Of a stretch of DNA of 25,620 nucleotides, positions 1-9,292 are shown piece after piece. The notes beneath the pieces are model-generated. The model searched no databases and was not told the origin of the DNA. It was given only the letters and a program-made list of their open reading frames with translations. The translations under genes and the position numbers were made by a program. The stretch is from Strigomonas culicis (Eukaryota > Euglenozoa > Kinetoplastea > Trypanosomatida > Trypanosomatidae): contig AUXH01000252.1 in assembly GCA_000482145.1 (NCBI GenBank), forward strand, positions 1-25,620, given 5' to 3'. Numbering within the stretch: the first letter of the stretch is position 1; each line of letters starts with the position of its first letter.

Positions 1-1356
1 GTGTTGCTGCTGCTTGTCGATGGCTTGTAGTTTGCGTAGTACGGGACGGGGTCCACGATGGGCATGCAGTAGGGGGCCGTAGCTGCCACTTTTGCAGTTG
101 CAGTGTGCACGCTTCCAACCATTCAGCTCCTCCCAAGAAACGGTGGTAAAGGAAGGCCGCGCGCAGAAAACGGATGCAGGAGACCCGACGCTCTCCGTCA
201 CGGAGGGTACACCGGTCTTGGCAGTAATTTTGCTGTAGGGGTCCAGAAAATAGTGAGCGTTGAAGGCGCTGCTTAACAGCGTCGCAAGAGACGTCGTCAA
301 GACCTTGTTAATCGTGACGTTGCCCGCCCAGACAGTGCATTCGGTGGATCGCTGTTCAGGTATAGCGGAGTTTACTCCCAGTGAAGACACGTCGATGTGC
401 ATAAAACTCATGTACGCGGGACTACCAAGGTTGATAAACGGAGGCAAAGACGAAGAACTGAAAAGGGAACTATCGGAGGTGATGCCATAGAAGATCAAAT
501 TCCCCGTGTCGCTCACTTCAAACGCGTAAGATTTCGTATTTCCCACTGCGTGAATAAAGGGCTGGCCGCCCGTCGATGTGCAGTTAGAAATGCGCACCAC
601 GCCGCCTTTGGAGCCGGATAGGAAGTAAACATTCAGATCGCTTTGCAGAAACGGACCTTTGCAATTCACACACGTCGCATTGTCAATGGCAATGAGGCCA
701 CTGTAAATGTCCAAACAGTACCCAAGCGCGTAATTGCACTTGGGCAAGCCTTGATGCATGATGTGCGCTGCGTTCGTCGCATGGGTGTTGACCATGTAGA
801 AGCCACTGTAGCTCAGAAAAAGCTGTCTTTTGGCGCCTCCGACGAGTAGCACGTCACCACCCGGACCGTCCACATTCCACGTGGCCGCCGTATCCAGCAT
901 ATACAGGGCGACGTGGTTCTCCAAGACAAGGTTTTGAAAATTGTACAAAGAGGTCGTGCCAGTCATTGTGGCAATGGTATCGGAAATCATGAAGGTCGAG
1001 TAGGGCGGCATGTATCCGGAAATGGCAATAGTGGCACTCGTCACTTTCGACCCGGTCATCGTCAGGTTGAAGACAGGGATGGAGCTGGAGGAAACAGAGC
1101 TCCCAAACCCAGTGAAGCCGAGGCCTTCGCCCTTGATGGTACAGTCCGTGATGTAGTTCAACGAACGCTGTGAGGAGGCCGACATAGAGGCCACATTGTA
1201 CACAGAGCCGTCGATAGATTGACCTGTCAAGACAAAACTGTTAAGGATGGGAATTACCGTTTTGGCTGCCACAGAAGTGTTCAGCGCAAAAAGGCAGAGC
1301 ACCAATAAAGCCAGCGTTGTAACGGGCAAGGCCACTCTGGTGAACTTTGGGCTCAT
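1..1356 (-). CDS. Surface-family protein, N-terminal domain; 3' part beyond window, probable frameshift near edge
   Basis: My translation from the ATG at 1356 is open to base 1. It starts with a signal peptide (about residues 1-31, hydrophobic core ALLVLCLFAL) and continues as the roughly 400-residue N-terminal domain shared with the genes at 5008-6901, 8964-10912 and 15420-17813. Visible motifs are ATMTGTTSLYNF (~130), ATWNVDGPGG (~158), ATCVNCKGPF (~227), SNCTSTGGQPF (~257), FMHIDVSSLG (~318) and WKRAHCNC (~414). The conserved hinge YGPYC.P..DP..YY is met in two frames: Y-G-P in the gene frame, then YCMP..DP..YY in the next frame, with the switch inside a run of five Gs at 72-76. That is one base more than the paralog alignment predicts, so either the gene is broken there or the base call is wrong. 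The Cys repeats and membrane anchor would lie to the left of the window. Function is unknown; export to the cell surface is inferred. Confidence 0.8.
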   Translation of the reverse strand, partial: MSPKFTRVALPVTTLALLVLCLFALNTSVAAKTVIPILNSFVLTGQSIDGSVYNVASMSASSQRSLNYITDCTIKGEGLGFTGFGSSVSSSSIPVFNLTMTGSKVTSATIAISGYMPPYSTFMISDTIATMTGTTSLYNFQNLVLENHVALYMLDTAATWNVDGPGGDVLLVGGAKRQLFLSYSGFYMVNTHATNAAHIMHQGLPKCNYALGYCLDIYSGLIAIDNATCVNCKGPFLQSDLNVYFLSGSKGGVVRISNCTSTGGQPFIHAVGNTKSYAFEVSDTGNLIFYGITSDSSLFSSSSLPPFINLGSPAYMSFMHIDVSSLGVNSAIPEQRSTECTVWAGNVTINKVLTTSLATLLSSAFNAHYFLDPYSKITAKTGVPSVTESVGSPASVFCARPSFTTVSWEELNGWKRAHCNCKSGSYGPLLHAHRGPRPVLRKLQAIDKQQQH

Positions 1357-1425
1357 GCTCGAAAGTTTCAAAAAAAAAGGTAAAAAAAAGAAAAAAGAGA
1401 GAGAACAAAAAAAAAAAGACAAGAG
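1357..1425 (-). promoter_or_regulatory. Putative trans-splicing acceptor (polypyrimidine tract and AG) of the 1-1356 gene
   Basis: On the minus strand, bases 1419-1370 are an almost pure T/C tract with several runs of 7-11 T. The first AG after it is at 1359-1358, one base before the ATG at 1356. This is the expected layout of a kinetoplastid spliced-leader acceptor with an extremely short 5' UTR. If that AG is too close to the start codon, the real acceptor could be elsewhere. Confidence 0.5.
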
Positions 1426-1439
1426 TGAATAAACGATGA

Positions 1440-2040
1440 AAAGAGACTGAAAAGAGAGTAGTGGGAACGAGAATCACCATTTCACGTAAAGACGAAACTG
1501 GAAAGAAGTAACAAATGCATGTCTGTATATGGCAGTTTACATTCACTATGCACGTGAGTGTGACCAAGGAAGAATACGGGAATGATATGAGGGAGAGCAG
1601 TACGTCATTAACACATTCACAGACACTGTGATTCATTGAATACCACAATGATTAAGGCACGAATGAGACTGCTGAATCATACATTGTTTCGACAGCGAAC
1701 AAAAAACCCACCGTCCGCTCAAAGTGCATAGATTCTTATGCAGGCAGGTTACTGCGGTGGAAAGGGTGCCCTTTGGGAAAAAAGAAAAAGCGCTTTCCTC
1801 TTCAGGCAGCGCGCATCTGATAGAGCCACCGAATCATACGCAATGGCAACGTTCGGCGAAGCGTTGTGTGCGCCCGTTGGGGCCAGCAGAGCTAAGCAGC
1901 CGCGCCACCGCCCCTGCGTGCGTCAGTGGGGCACCCCACATACGAGATGCGAGAGAGACACAGTGCCGCTGGCCACAGCGCATGCCGTCCACAGCAACCT
2001 TCTTGATGCAGACCACTTAGTCCGCCCCCACACACATCAC
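1440..2040. other. Intergenic, no supported gene
   Basis: 1440-1720 is AT-rich 5' flank of the left-edge gene. 1740-2040 is noticeably more GC-rich and has overlapping short open frames on both strands, but none resembles a known family or the window's surface-protein family. It could be the degraded downstream part of the relic at 2041-2430, but I cannot show this. Confidence 0.5.
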
Positions 2041-2430
2041 CTAATGCGACATCCCATGCGTGCGGAGTACGTATGTAGTCCAGTCTAGAGCCTCTCTGTC
2101 TACACGCCACACGAAACAGTATTTAACCGATGATGACAGGAAGGAGAGCACCTGCGGCAAAGACAGTAAATACGCCTCCGTCCAAGACACCGGCACTACC
2201 TCCAGCGCGGTGACGTATTCAATATCCGCGTCTGATGCCACAATCCCGACGATAACCACGAGCCACCGCAAATACTCGCAGGATTCGAAAACAACCGTCC
2301 CACTTATTCCAGTGGCCGCTGAAGCGCCCGTTCAATGTCTCCGTGACGAGCAACTCCTCCACATCTGTACGCAGTGCCTTCTCAATTTGCATTGGTGAAT
2401 GGGAGAAAGGGGAAGACTGAGGACGGGCAC
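2041..2430 (-). pseudogene. Possible relic of a leucine-rich-repeat protein gene (frameshifted)
   Basis: Two adjacent minus-strand frames read like trypanosomatid leucine-rich repeats. One (about 2410-2220) contains DVEELLVTETLNG and RILRVFAV. It passes near 2250-2270 into another frame containing YVTALEVVPVSWTEAYLL, which stays open to a stop at 2041. The spacing of L/V positions and the T-A-L-E-V..V-S.T-E-A pattern resemble the repeats of the intact LRR gene at 12039-13556, such as TALTELILSQTDV. There is no start codon or complete frame. The evidence is weak and rests on pattern only; it could be chance in a GC-richer patch. Confidence 0.25.
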
Positions 2431-3424
2431 TAGCGAGGTAGTGCAACAGTGGTCTGGTGCACCCTACCACGGGCAGCAGCGAGCAGTACGTACATTCAGG
2501 ACACACGCAAAGTTCTGAACGCGTAAGTAAAAGGGAACGAAAAACAGGTGAAGAACATGGAAGCGATGCCTACAGAATAAAAGAAAAGAAAAAGAACTTT
2601 CAATTTCAATGAGCTGAGGGAGAGAACACGAAAATAGAACGAGTTTAAGTCTGCACGCACATACACAGTACTACCAACTAATATACCAGTAAAGTTGTGC
2701 TTATACTTCTCCAATACGACCGAAAGAAGCTTGACTGCATGAAAGAAGGTGAAAGCTCTTATAAAGAAAGAGAAACAGAAAAGTACAAAAGTAATGCTCA
2801 ACCCTAGTACCTCATAATACATAATAGCACATGCGGTACATGAGAAAGAAGGAAAAGCTTAAAAGGGAAAAAGGAGTAATTATACAATACTGGGAAAGGT
2901 ATAAGAATGAAGTATACAGAGTATAAAGAATCAGATCACTAGTTACAGTGGTGTACGTCTTGAACCAAACGCACCACATCGGTGCTGGGTGGCCCTCGTT
3001 CGCAAAGCAAAAGAATTGCTGCTAGAATATCCACTCCAGCAGGTCAAGCATTCTCGGTTGTGGAACAAGAGTAGAAATACGAACCAGAAAAAAAAAACAT
3101 ATATTGCATACAATAAACTGATAAAGCGTTTATTGATCTCAGTGATGTAGTGTTTCGCTTCAATGCGGACAGGGCTTGAGAAAAAAAAAAGAGAGTATAT
3201 CGTGTAACAAGTCCTCTTTCCAAATTGTAACGTGACAAAGCGGTCTCAACACGGGATATACATGGTGAAAAAGCTTCTGAGCAAGTGTTGCACAAAACGT
3301 GAAACGACACGCATCTGTTTCTGTTTCAACCGTCTCTGTCATTACATGCCACTGCCATTCTCTCCCAAAAGGAGAGTAATGATAGTAAGGAAAAAGGAAA
3401 AGAAGAAAAAAAGCAGACGCCTGA
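2431..3424. other. AT-rich intergenic sequence, no supported gene
   Basis: This is AT-rich sequence with scattered purine runs on the plus strand (pyrimidine runs on minus), for example around 3181-3195 and 3385-3415. Short open frames exist on both strands but have low-complexity Phe/Ser/Lys composition. It is presumably the 3' flank of the relic at 3425-3900. I found no tRNA box pair, snoRNA motif or repeat array. Confidence 0.6.
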
Positions 3425-3900
3425 GTCACTCTGGTTCCCATGAAAGCTACGCCCCTCGTGGACGTGCAGTTCGAGAAGCGAACTGCGGCAAAATCGGTCA
3501 TGGTGATAAAGGAAGCTACATGATCGCTCCGGATAATTGCGGCAGTGCAATCCATGCACATTGCGACATCCAACGGCAAGCACGTCGCCGTCAATCACCA
3601 AGCAGCTCTCCGCAGCGGAGCAGTACGCATCTTGTGGAAGCAGTATGTGTTGGACACACTTGGCGTACGCGTTCACCAAAAAAAAAAAGCCGCTGTATGT
3701 ATGGACCCGCTGCTTCACGCTGCCACCCAACAAGGCCACAGCACCACCGGTAACGTCCGCGTTCCACGTGGCGTTGGTCTCATAGAGGTCGATGACAACA
3801 TACTTGGCGGGTACCGCATGGTACAACGCGCGCGATACTTTGCACACAAATGTCAGCACCTCCCTTATACGAGTGTCCCCGTCGGTGGTATGCGACACTA
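3425..3900 (-). pseudogene. Relic of surface-family gene (middle of N-terminal domain)
   Basis: From 3898 down to about 3590 one frame reads VVIDLYETNATWNADVTGG, then LLGGS and YSGFFFLVNAYA, closely matching the VIVYLYETTATW..DGTGG / LLMGGS / YSGLYLV region of the 8964-10912 copy. Between about 3600 and 3570 the homology jumps to a second frame reading DVAMCMDCTAAIIRSDH and VRFSNCTSTRGVAFM, matching DVATCMNC and VRFSNCTSTGGQPFM. Homology ends near 3425. A run of 11 Ts lies inside the coding stretch (SGFFFL). No start codon, Cys repeats or anchor remain. Upstream, 3905-4010 contains a short hydrophobic reading that might be a decayed signal peptide, but stops and frame changes prevent a firm call. 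The fragment corresponds to about 130 residues of the family domain. Confidence 0.8.
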
Positions 3901-4019
3901 AGTGTCAATAGCAGGAACGCACAGTACCTCCAGAGACGCCCACACCACGCCAGACACGAGGCGAATGCAGCGTCGCTGACTACAGCGCACGGTCAGTCTC
4001 ACTTTCGGTGTCTGTCATG

Positions 4020-5007
4020 CGTATGAAGCAAATGTTATCCGGGCAAAGGAACACCACAAACATCTTTACAGACCAGAATATAAGCATAGCAAAACGAAAA
4101 AAAAAATGTAAGAAGAGGTACGTGTGACAGAGAGAAGGATAAAAAAGAGTAAACGTACTTTCTTGCTTTTATTTTGTAAAAGGAGAACATACCACCAGAC
4201 GCGCACACAGATGCGCCTGTATAAAGATTCACAGATACGAATTATTGAGCTGCGTTTTTACCATTTACCATATAAACAAAAAGCATTTGTTTACATATAG
4301 ATGTACACTATATTTACTTTTACACTTTCAAGAAGAACGTACAATCAAAGAAAGTGATTTTTTTATAACTAAACAAAAAAAAATGAAACATGAAGAGAAT
4401 TAAAAGAAAAAGAGAAGAACGACTATATGCACGTAAAAAAAAAAAGGAAACCACAAAAAAAATCAGTTCGAGACAAACAAGGTATACGTTTTTTTTTTCT
4501 TGTAAGTTCAGTTATGCATCCTCTGTCTACTAGAAAAACAAAAGGTACGAATAATGCAAACAGGAAAAGGGGTAGAGGCTGAAGGGAGGGGGGGAAGTGT
4601 TATTTAAGAATATTTACATGTGGTTAAAAGGCTGCCAAAAAAAATGAGCCAAGCAATTACTCTCATTAAATTTACGTATTCTCTTGTTGTTATCCTTTGA
4701 GCATTTGCGAAACAAATGAAGAAACAACAAAAGGAACAAAAGAAAAAAGGGAAAAAGCAATCATCGTGAATTAAAAGACAAAAACGTACATATATAGATA
4801 GAGCAGTTATCCCAGGCGATTATGAGAGGGAGAGAGATAAACAAAAAAAAAGGGTTTTGCTTTTTTTCTTTCATTTTCGTTCGATACAATTTCCTTGTCA
4901 TGTGCGGTATATTAGAAAAGGTCTTTGTATGGTACTAAGTGGACCACAAACAGTACACACCACGTGGAAACGAGAAGAATTTGAGCCCTTTTGGGGGGAA
5001 AGGGAGG
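4020..5007. other. AT-rich intergenic sequence, 3' flank of the 5008-6901 pseudogene
   Basis: Strongly AT-rich with many homopolymer A runs on the plus strand (e.g. 4373-4384, 4436-4445, 4846-4851), which are T/C tracts on the minus (transcribed) strand. These could serve as polypyrimidine tracts coupling polyadenylation of the upstream message to trans-splicing of the next. No gene is supported. Confidence 0.6.
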
Positions 5008-6901
5008 TCACAGTAATGCAGAGCTCAGTGCGATCAAAGCAGCGGCAAGTGCAAGTACAGGCAGTCTCACGTGCGTCATCCCGCTCGCGTTCATCAGAGA
5101 GGAACCGATCAAGTCGCACGTGTAGTTGTCAATGTTATAGGAATAGCCTTCGTCACATTCCTTACACACCTTGTTAAAGCACGTCTCGCAGTGCGCAATG
5201 CCGCACGAGCAGGTGCCGTCTGACAGGAGTGTAAGCCCCTTGTCGAACTCCGCGCACGTGGTGGCCCTCACTGCACGCGACGCAGGTGCCCTTGATGTTC
5301 ACAGTCGCGCAGTTCGCCACCGTATTCTCCACGCACACGCCCTCCGTGTAGGTGTAGTTCTTGCCGTCGTCTGTCAGACAGTCGCCGCAGATGTTGGGCA
5401 CGCAGCTCCACTTGGGTGTGTACAGCATGAAGCCCGCCTCGCACTCCGTGCATCTTTGCGTTTCACCCCACCAGCACTGCGCGCAGTTATTCACTTCACA
5501 GTCAGGAAGAGAGAAGGTGTAGCCGGCGTAGAACAGCAGCGGGTCGTACACCGGCGCGCAGTAGGGGGCCCAGTAGCCTTTTGCACACACACACTTGGGC
5601 CGCGTCCAGAGCTTGCCTCCGTCCGTGTCATTCCCGAGCGTTCCAATGACAATGCTGGTTGTGCCGCTGCCCATGGCACAGTACGCAGCCGTGTAAGATT
5701 CGGAGGTTTAAGAGTACCGTCCCGACGTGTACAGACTGCTAGAGCCCGGGCCATACACCGAGAATCGGCTATACAGATCCGTGATATACGTTGGATAGGG
5801 GAGCTGGTTCCTGTAAACGTTCGACGTAGTGGAGAGAAGGGTTCCGCCCAGAGTGATATCGCCCATAAAACAGTGAGAAGCCGTTACCTTAGGGAAGGAC
5901 CCCTTCATGTATATGGGGAACACTGAATAATCAATACCTAGAGAAGCTGCATTAATGTGCATGAAGGTCAGTGTGGTGAAGTCCTTGATGCTGCGTGACG
6001 CTGAAGACATACCAAAACGAAAAAAGGGGCCGTCAGTCGTAATACCAGAGAAGACAAGGCTACTATTGTCTAGGCCAAAACTGAATCCATGAGTGCCTGC
6101 AGTCGCGAAAAAGGCTTGACCACCCGTCTGTGTGCAATTGGAGAAGCGCACGTATCTGTGCGCGGACCCAGCCAGCGCGGTTGCGTGCCAAGTCGAAGTG
6201 TACATGAAGGCGCCTCGGCAGTTGTAGCAGTTGACATAATCCACCGCCACCATCGAATAGTCACGCACATCCACAAAGTCGGTGCTGTCACAGATTTCCG
6301 CATACACGTTCCAAATGTGGGCAGCATTGTAGGCATTGACGCGAGTGATGTAGAAGGCACTGTGGTACTGCGGGACCAGTGGCACTTGGTATCCAATCCG
6401 CACCACATCGCCGCCCGCATCGGCCGCCGGCCAGGTGACCGTTGTGTCCACAATGTTGATGATGACGTAGTACTGCGGCGCCACATCCGTCAGAAGAAAG
6501 AGGTGCGTGTAACTATTCATCGTGGCCTTTGTGTTAGAGAAGAAGGGACTCGAATAGCGCGGCAGATTGTTTTGTAGCCTGATGGTGCTATTTGTCACCA
6601 CCCTATTCGCAAGTGACAAATTCAACGCGTGCACATTAGAACTGGGCACATTGGTAAAACCGAGAAAATGCAAGCCATCTCCAATGACTTCCGCATCCGC
6701 AATATTCACCACCGCGAGTGCCGTGGCCTGCATCAGCCCAGTGATATCATAGGTCATGCCGTCGTACTTGGAGTCGCCCTTTTCTACGTTTAGCGAACCG
6801 GTTAGCACCACTGCAGTGGCGGCTGCAATGGGCGGGGCTGTGTGCACGAGGAGCAGAAGCAATACCGACGCAACAGCACTGGCAGTAGACTCTCATCTCA
6901 T
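5008..6901 (-). pseudogene. Surface-family gene with GPI-type C-terminus, disabled by two stops and one frameshift
   Basis: Reading from the ATG at 6901, codon 3 is TGA (6895-6893). It is followed in frame by a signal-peptide-like stretch (ASAVASVLLLLLV) and the family N-terminal domain: YYVIINIVDTTVTW, FSNCTQTGGQAFF, GITTDGPFFRFG and MGDITLGGTLL. A second in-frame stop, TAA, sits at 5710-5708, just before the conserved S.TAAYC. The frame then stays open through the hinge (APYCAPVYDPLLFYAGY) and the first Cys repeats. Near 5263 one extra base moves the homology into the next frame, which carries the last repeats (CETCFNKVCKECDEGY) and ends at 5008 with small residues followed by the hydrophobic tail LPVLALAAALIALSSALL, a typical GPI-attachment signal. 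Total length would be about 630 residues. It lacks the cytoplasmic tail seen in the 15420-17813 gene. The many conserved motifs imply recent inactivation; readthrough or sequencing error at three sites is less likely. Confidence 0.85.
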
Positions 6902-6960
6902 GGTAACTTGAGTGTGTAGAAAAAAAAAAGAGTTATCCGTGAAGAGAGAAACAAAAAAAG
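6902..6960 (-). promoter_or_regulatory. Putative trans-splicing acceptor of the 5008-6901 pseudogene
   Basis: On the minus strand a C/T tract (6960-6941, then a run of Ts at 6931-6918) is followed by the first AG at 6908-6907, five bases before the ATG at 6901. The arrangement matches the other family copies and supports 6901 as the original start despite the TGA at codon 3. Confidence 0.55.
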
Positions 6961-7724
6961 TAACATAAAGTAGAACAATTAAAAAAAACGAGACAATTAA
7001 TAAAATGAAAAACTAATCGAAAAAAAAAAGTGAAAGATGAAGAAAAGAAAAAGAAACGTGGAAATAAGCGTCAGAACACATTCTAGCACTCCCTTTTAGA
7101 ACACCCTTATTCGGTAAAGAGTGCAATTTGCTTGTTTAATAATGTATGTGCTTGAAAAGTAGTGCTCAATTGGCTGCAGCAGAGGGGGAAAAAAACGATT
7201 CTTTCATTCGAACATATACAAGTAAAGTGTGCTGAAGAATTCTCACATGCAGTAATTGTCCAAAAAGGGGGAGAGAACAGCTACACTAATACGGCTTTAT
7301 AAACCATCAAATTCCGTCAAGAAAACTCCATGAAACGGTAGTTCATTAAGCACTGTGGGCGTACGTTTCTCTGTAAGATCAAACATGTGCTCTGACAGTA
7401 ACACACAAAGCTAGTCTTGAAGAACAGCTAGATACAATTGAGGCATACCGTATAGAAACAAGGAACAGACGCCACATATACGAGAAACCGGCAGACGCAC
7501 TCCAAATAACAAGTACATCAAAAAGCGGCGAGGCTACCACACTCCTTTTCCGTGCACACCAACCATTGCAAAACGAAAAATAAAAAGAATCGAAGAACTC
7601 GATCTACTGTGCAACTGTCCGTTGACCTACCCACATTAAGTAAATGAAGAATGTAGACTGCTTCATGCTTCACGAAGCAGACAGTAAAGAAAAACGGACG
7701 ATTCATGCTCATTTCCCGCCTAGA
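6961..7724. other. Intergenic, no supported gene
   Basis: This AT-rich stretch lies between the 5' end of the 5008-6901 pseudogene and duplicated block A. Only short low-complexity frames are present. Near 7500-7560 a short stretch (gcggcgaggctaccac) resembles 13960-13974 (gtggcgaggctaccaac), showing that the similarity between the two duplicated regions continues weakly beyond block A. Confidence 0.5.
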
Positions 7725-8101
7725 TGACGCATGTGGCGCCATCCGCTATTTTGATTCCATTATGCATATTGAAGTAGCCCATTATTCTTTTTGCGGGGAC
7801 ATGGAGCTCCGCCAAAACGCCCACACGCCACATGAGGTGACACCGCCATCAGCTGTAGTGCATCGCACTTGCGACGCCCTTAGCGCTGCCACTCACTCGC
7901 ATGGTCGGTGATGTCCACGATTCACATGCAAGAAGTGCAGCGAAGCGCACAGCTGTCTTTAACGAGCAATGAATAAAATAAAGAAAAAAAAAGGTATAGA
8001 TGGTGGGGAAAAAGAGAGAACGGATACAAGGATAGAAGAAATAGAGGCACTCGCCTGCTGCACTACATACACTGAACAGCTTTTCGTACACAGATGTAGA
8101 C
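7725..8101. repeat. Duplicated block A, copy 1 (partner 14063-14439)
   Basis: By direct comparison 7725-8101 matches 14063-14439 over 377 bp without a gap. I found one substitution (T at 7767 region, gcatatt versus gcacatt). On the minus strand the block holds a polypyrimidine tract, an AG, a short ATG-started frame (MRVSGSAKGV) and then a decayed stretch of the surface-family domain (NVHNGIKIADGATCV). It is therefore probably the 5' region of an ancestral array gene. Confidence 0.92.
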
Positions 8102-8762
8102 GCATAGAGAGTCTTACATATTGATTCACAAAATGGCACACATGCCAAAAAGGAAATAATCTTAAAAAAAATGCTTTACCTTTAAGTTTACCTTGCATTC
8201 ATTCTCATTCTCAGAGCATGATGCATTAAAAAAAAAAAAGTGAAATGAAAAAAAAATAACCGAAAAAAAAAGACGGTTTATAAAAACAAAAACAAAAAGA
8301 GAGAAAGGGGAAAACAGAAAACGAAACGCTAAACAAGCAAAGTGCATTCACGGAACGGGTTATATTTTTCGTTTCATTCTCGATTTATGATTTTCAATTC
8401 TCATTCCTCATAGAAATGGAAAAGAGAAATAAACAAAGGGGTGATCACTGTGTCTATAGATTGAATTCAGATAGACCATCACCTTAGTGATTTTCTTTAC
8501 TCACTTACTTACTTTCTTCCTCATTTACTTACATACTTATTTTCTTCACAAAGTTAAAAAAAGAAGGATATATATCACTTAAGCACATTGAAGAGTATAG
8601 AAGAGCATATCTTCATTACCAACGAAACAAAACAAGAGTGGATAAGAACAACTCATAAAAGAACAAAAAAAAAGTGAAACTAAAAAAAGCACACTGTATT
8701 CTTTTTTTTTTTTGATGTGCGCAGAAGAAGGAAAACAATTGCGTGGATTGCCTGTATTTCGG
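8102..8762. other. Diverged spacer between blocks A and B (copy 1)
   Basis: This corresponds to 14440-15219 in the other copy. Only patches still align, for example gattgaattca near 8459 and 14931 and the a.gctaaaca patch near 8327 and 14786. 8495-8535 is rich in cttact repeats and is pyrimidine-rich on the plus strand, unlike most intergenic DNA here. No gene is supported. It is the presumed 3' flank of the 8964-10912 pseudogene. Confidence 0.6.
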
Positions 8763-9292
8763 ACGTGGACGTGTGCAGGAAACATGACCTCTTCTGAGCC
8801 TTTACTGACGCACCTCATGATCGACATGGAACACTACTTTGCGATGCACGTGGAAGCAAAGGAGTTCATCCTTATCACGCTCCCATCACGTGGCGTAGGG
8901 TCCGCATCAGGCCAGACACCTCTCGCTGCTTCTTGCCGATCCGTCTCGGTAGCGATACCAGCCTTAATCTCCCAAGACGCGTATTGGCCCTTCCTCATGA
9001 AGCACTGGAGCCTCGCTGGTGTTGCAATCGATATGTCGCCTTACATGGAGCACATTGCTTACACTTTCCGTGGCTGTGATTTCACCGTTCTTCCCTGTTG
9101 GAGGGAGTAAAAGCGGGTTGTAATACATCATTTCGCCAGCGTTAGACTCCAGTTCAGTAGAGCTGCACCATTCGTGCCCCTCATTACTCTGCATGTCAGC
9201 TTTATGAGCAATGCCCTGTAGCTCCGCTCGCCCACTCTCAGTCGAGTGCAACCTCTCTCTTTCCTCCGCCAGCAGCAGAAGAATAGAAGAGC
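8763..9292. repeat. Duplicated block B, copy 1 (partner 15220-15755)
   Basis: About 530 bp nearly identical to 15220-15755. The stretch 8964-9250 (about 287 bp) is identical base for base to 15420-15706, where it encodes the cytoplasmic tail. Differences are a few substitutions and a 1-nt length change next to the stop at 8964, a missing A near 9250, and a 3-nt indel near 9278. Here the tail sequence is no longer translated from the upstream gene. Confidence 0.9.

Noticed and set aside
1834..2110. Short minus-strand frames in the GC-richer patch at 1834-2110
   Set aside because: The frames overlap each other, have no start context and show no similarity to the window's families, so they cannot be supported as genes.
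5008..6901. Introns joining the separated frames
   Set aside because: The breaks are single codons or single bases with continuous homology on both sides and no intron-sized gap. Cis-introns are almost absent in kinetoplastids.
7705..7911. Plus-strand 68-72 codon frame shared by both block A copies
   Set aside because: Identity of the two copies at DNA level explains its conservation. It is antisense to the decayed surface-family fragment and has no domain or start context.
8712..9110. Conserved plus-strand frame shared by both block B copies (8784-8960 and 15241-15423)
   Set aside because: It is preserved because the block is duplicated almost identically, which keeps any frame open. It overlaps the tail and its extension on the minus strand, which explains the composition better.
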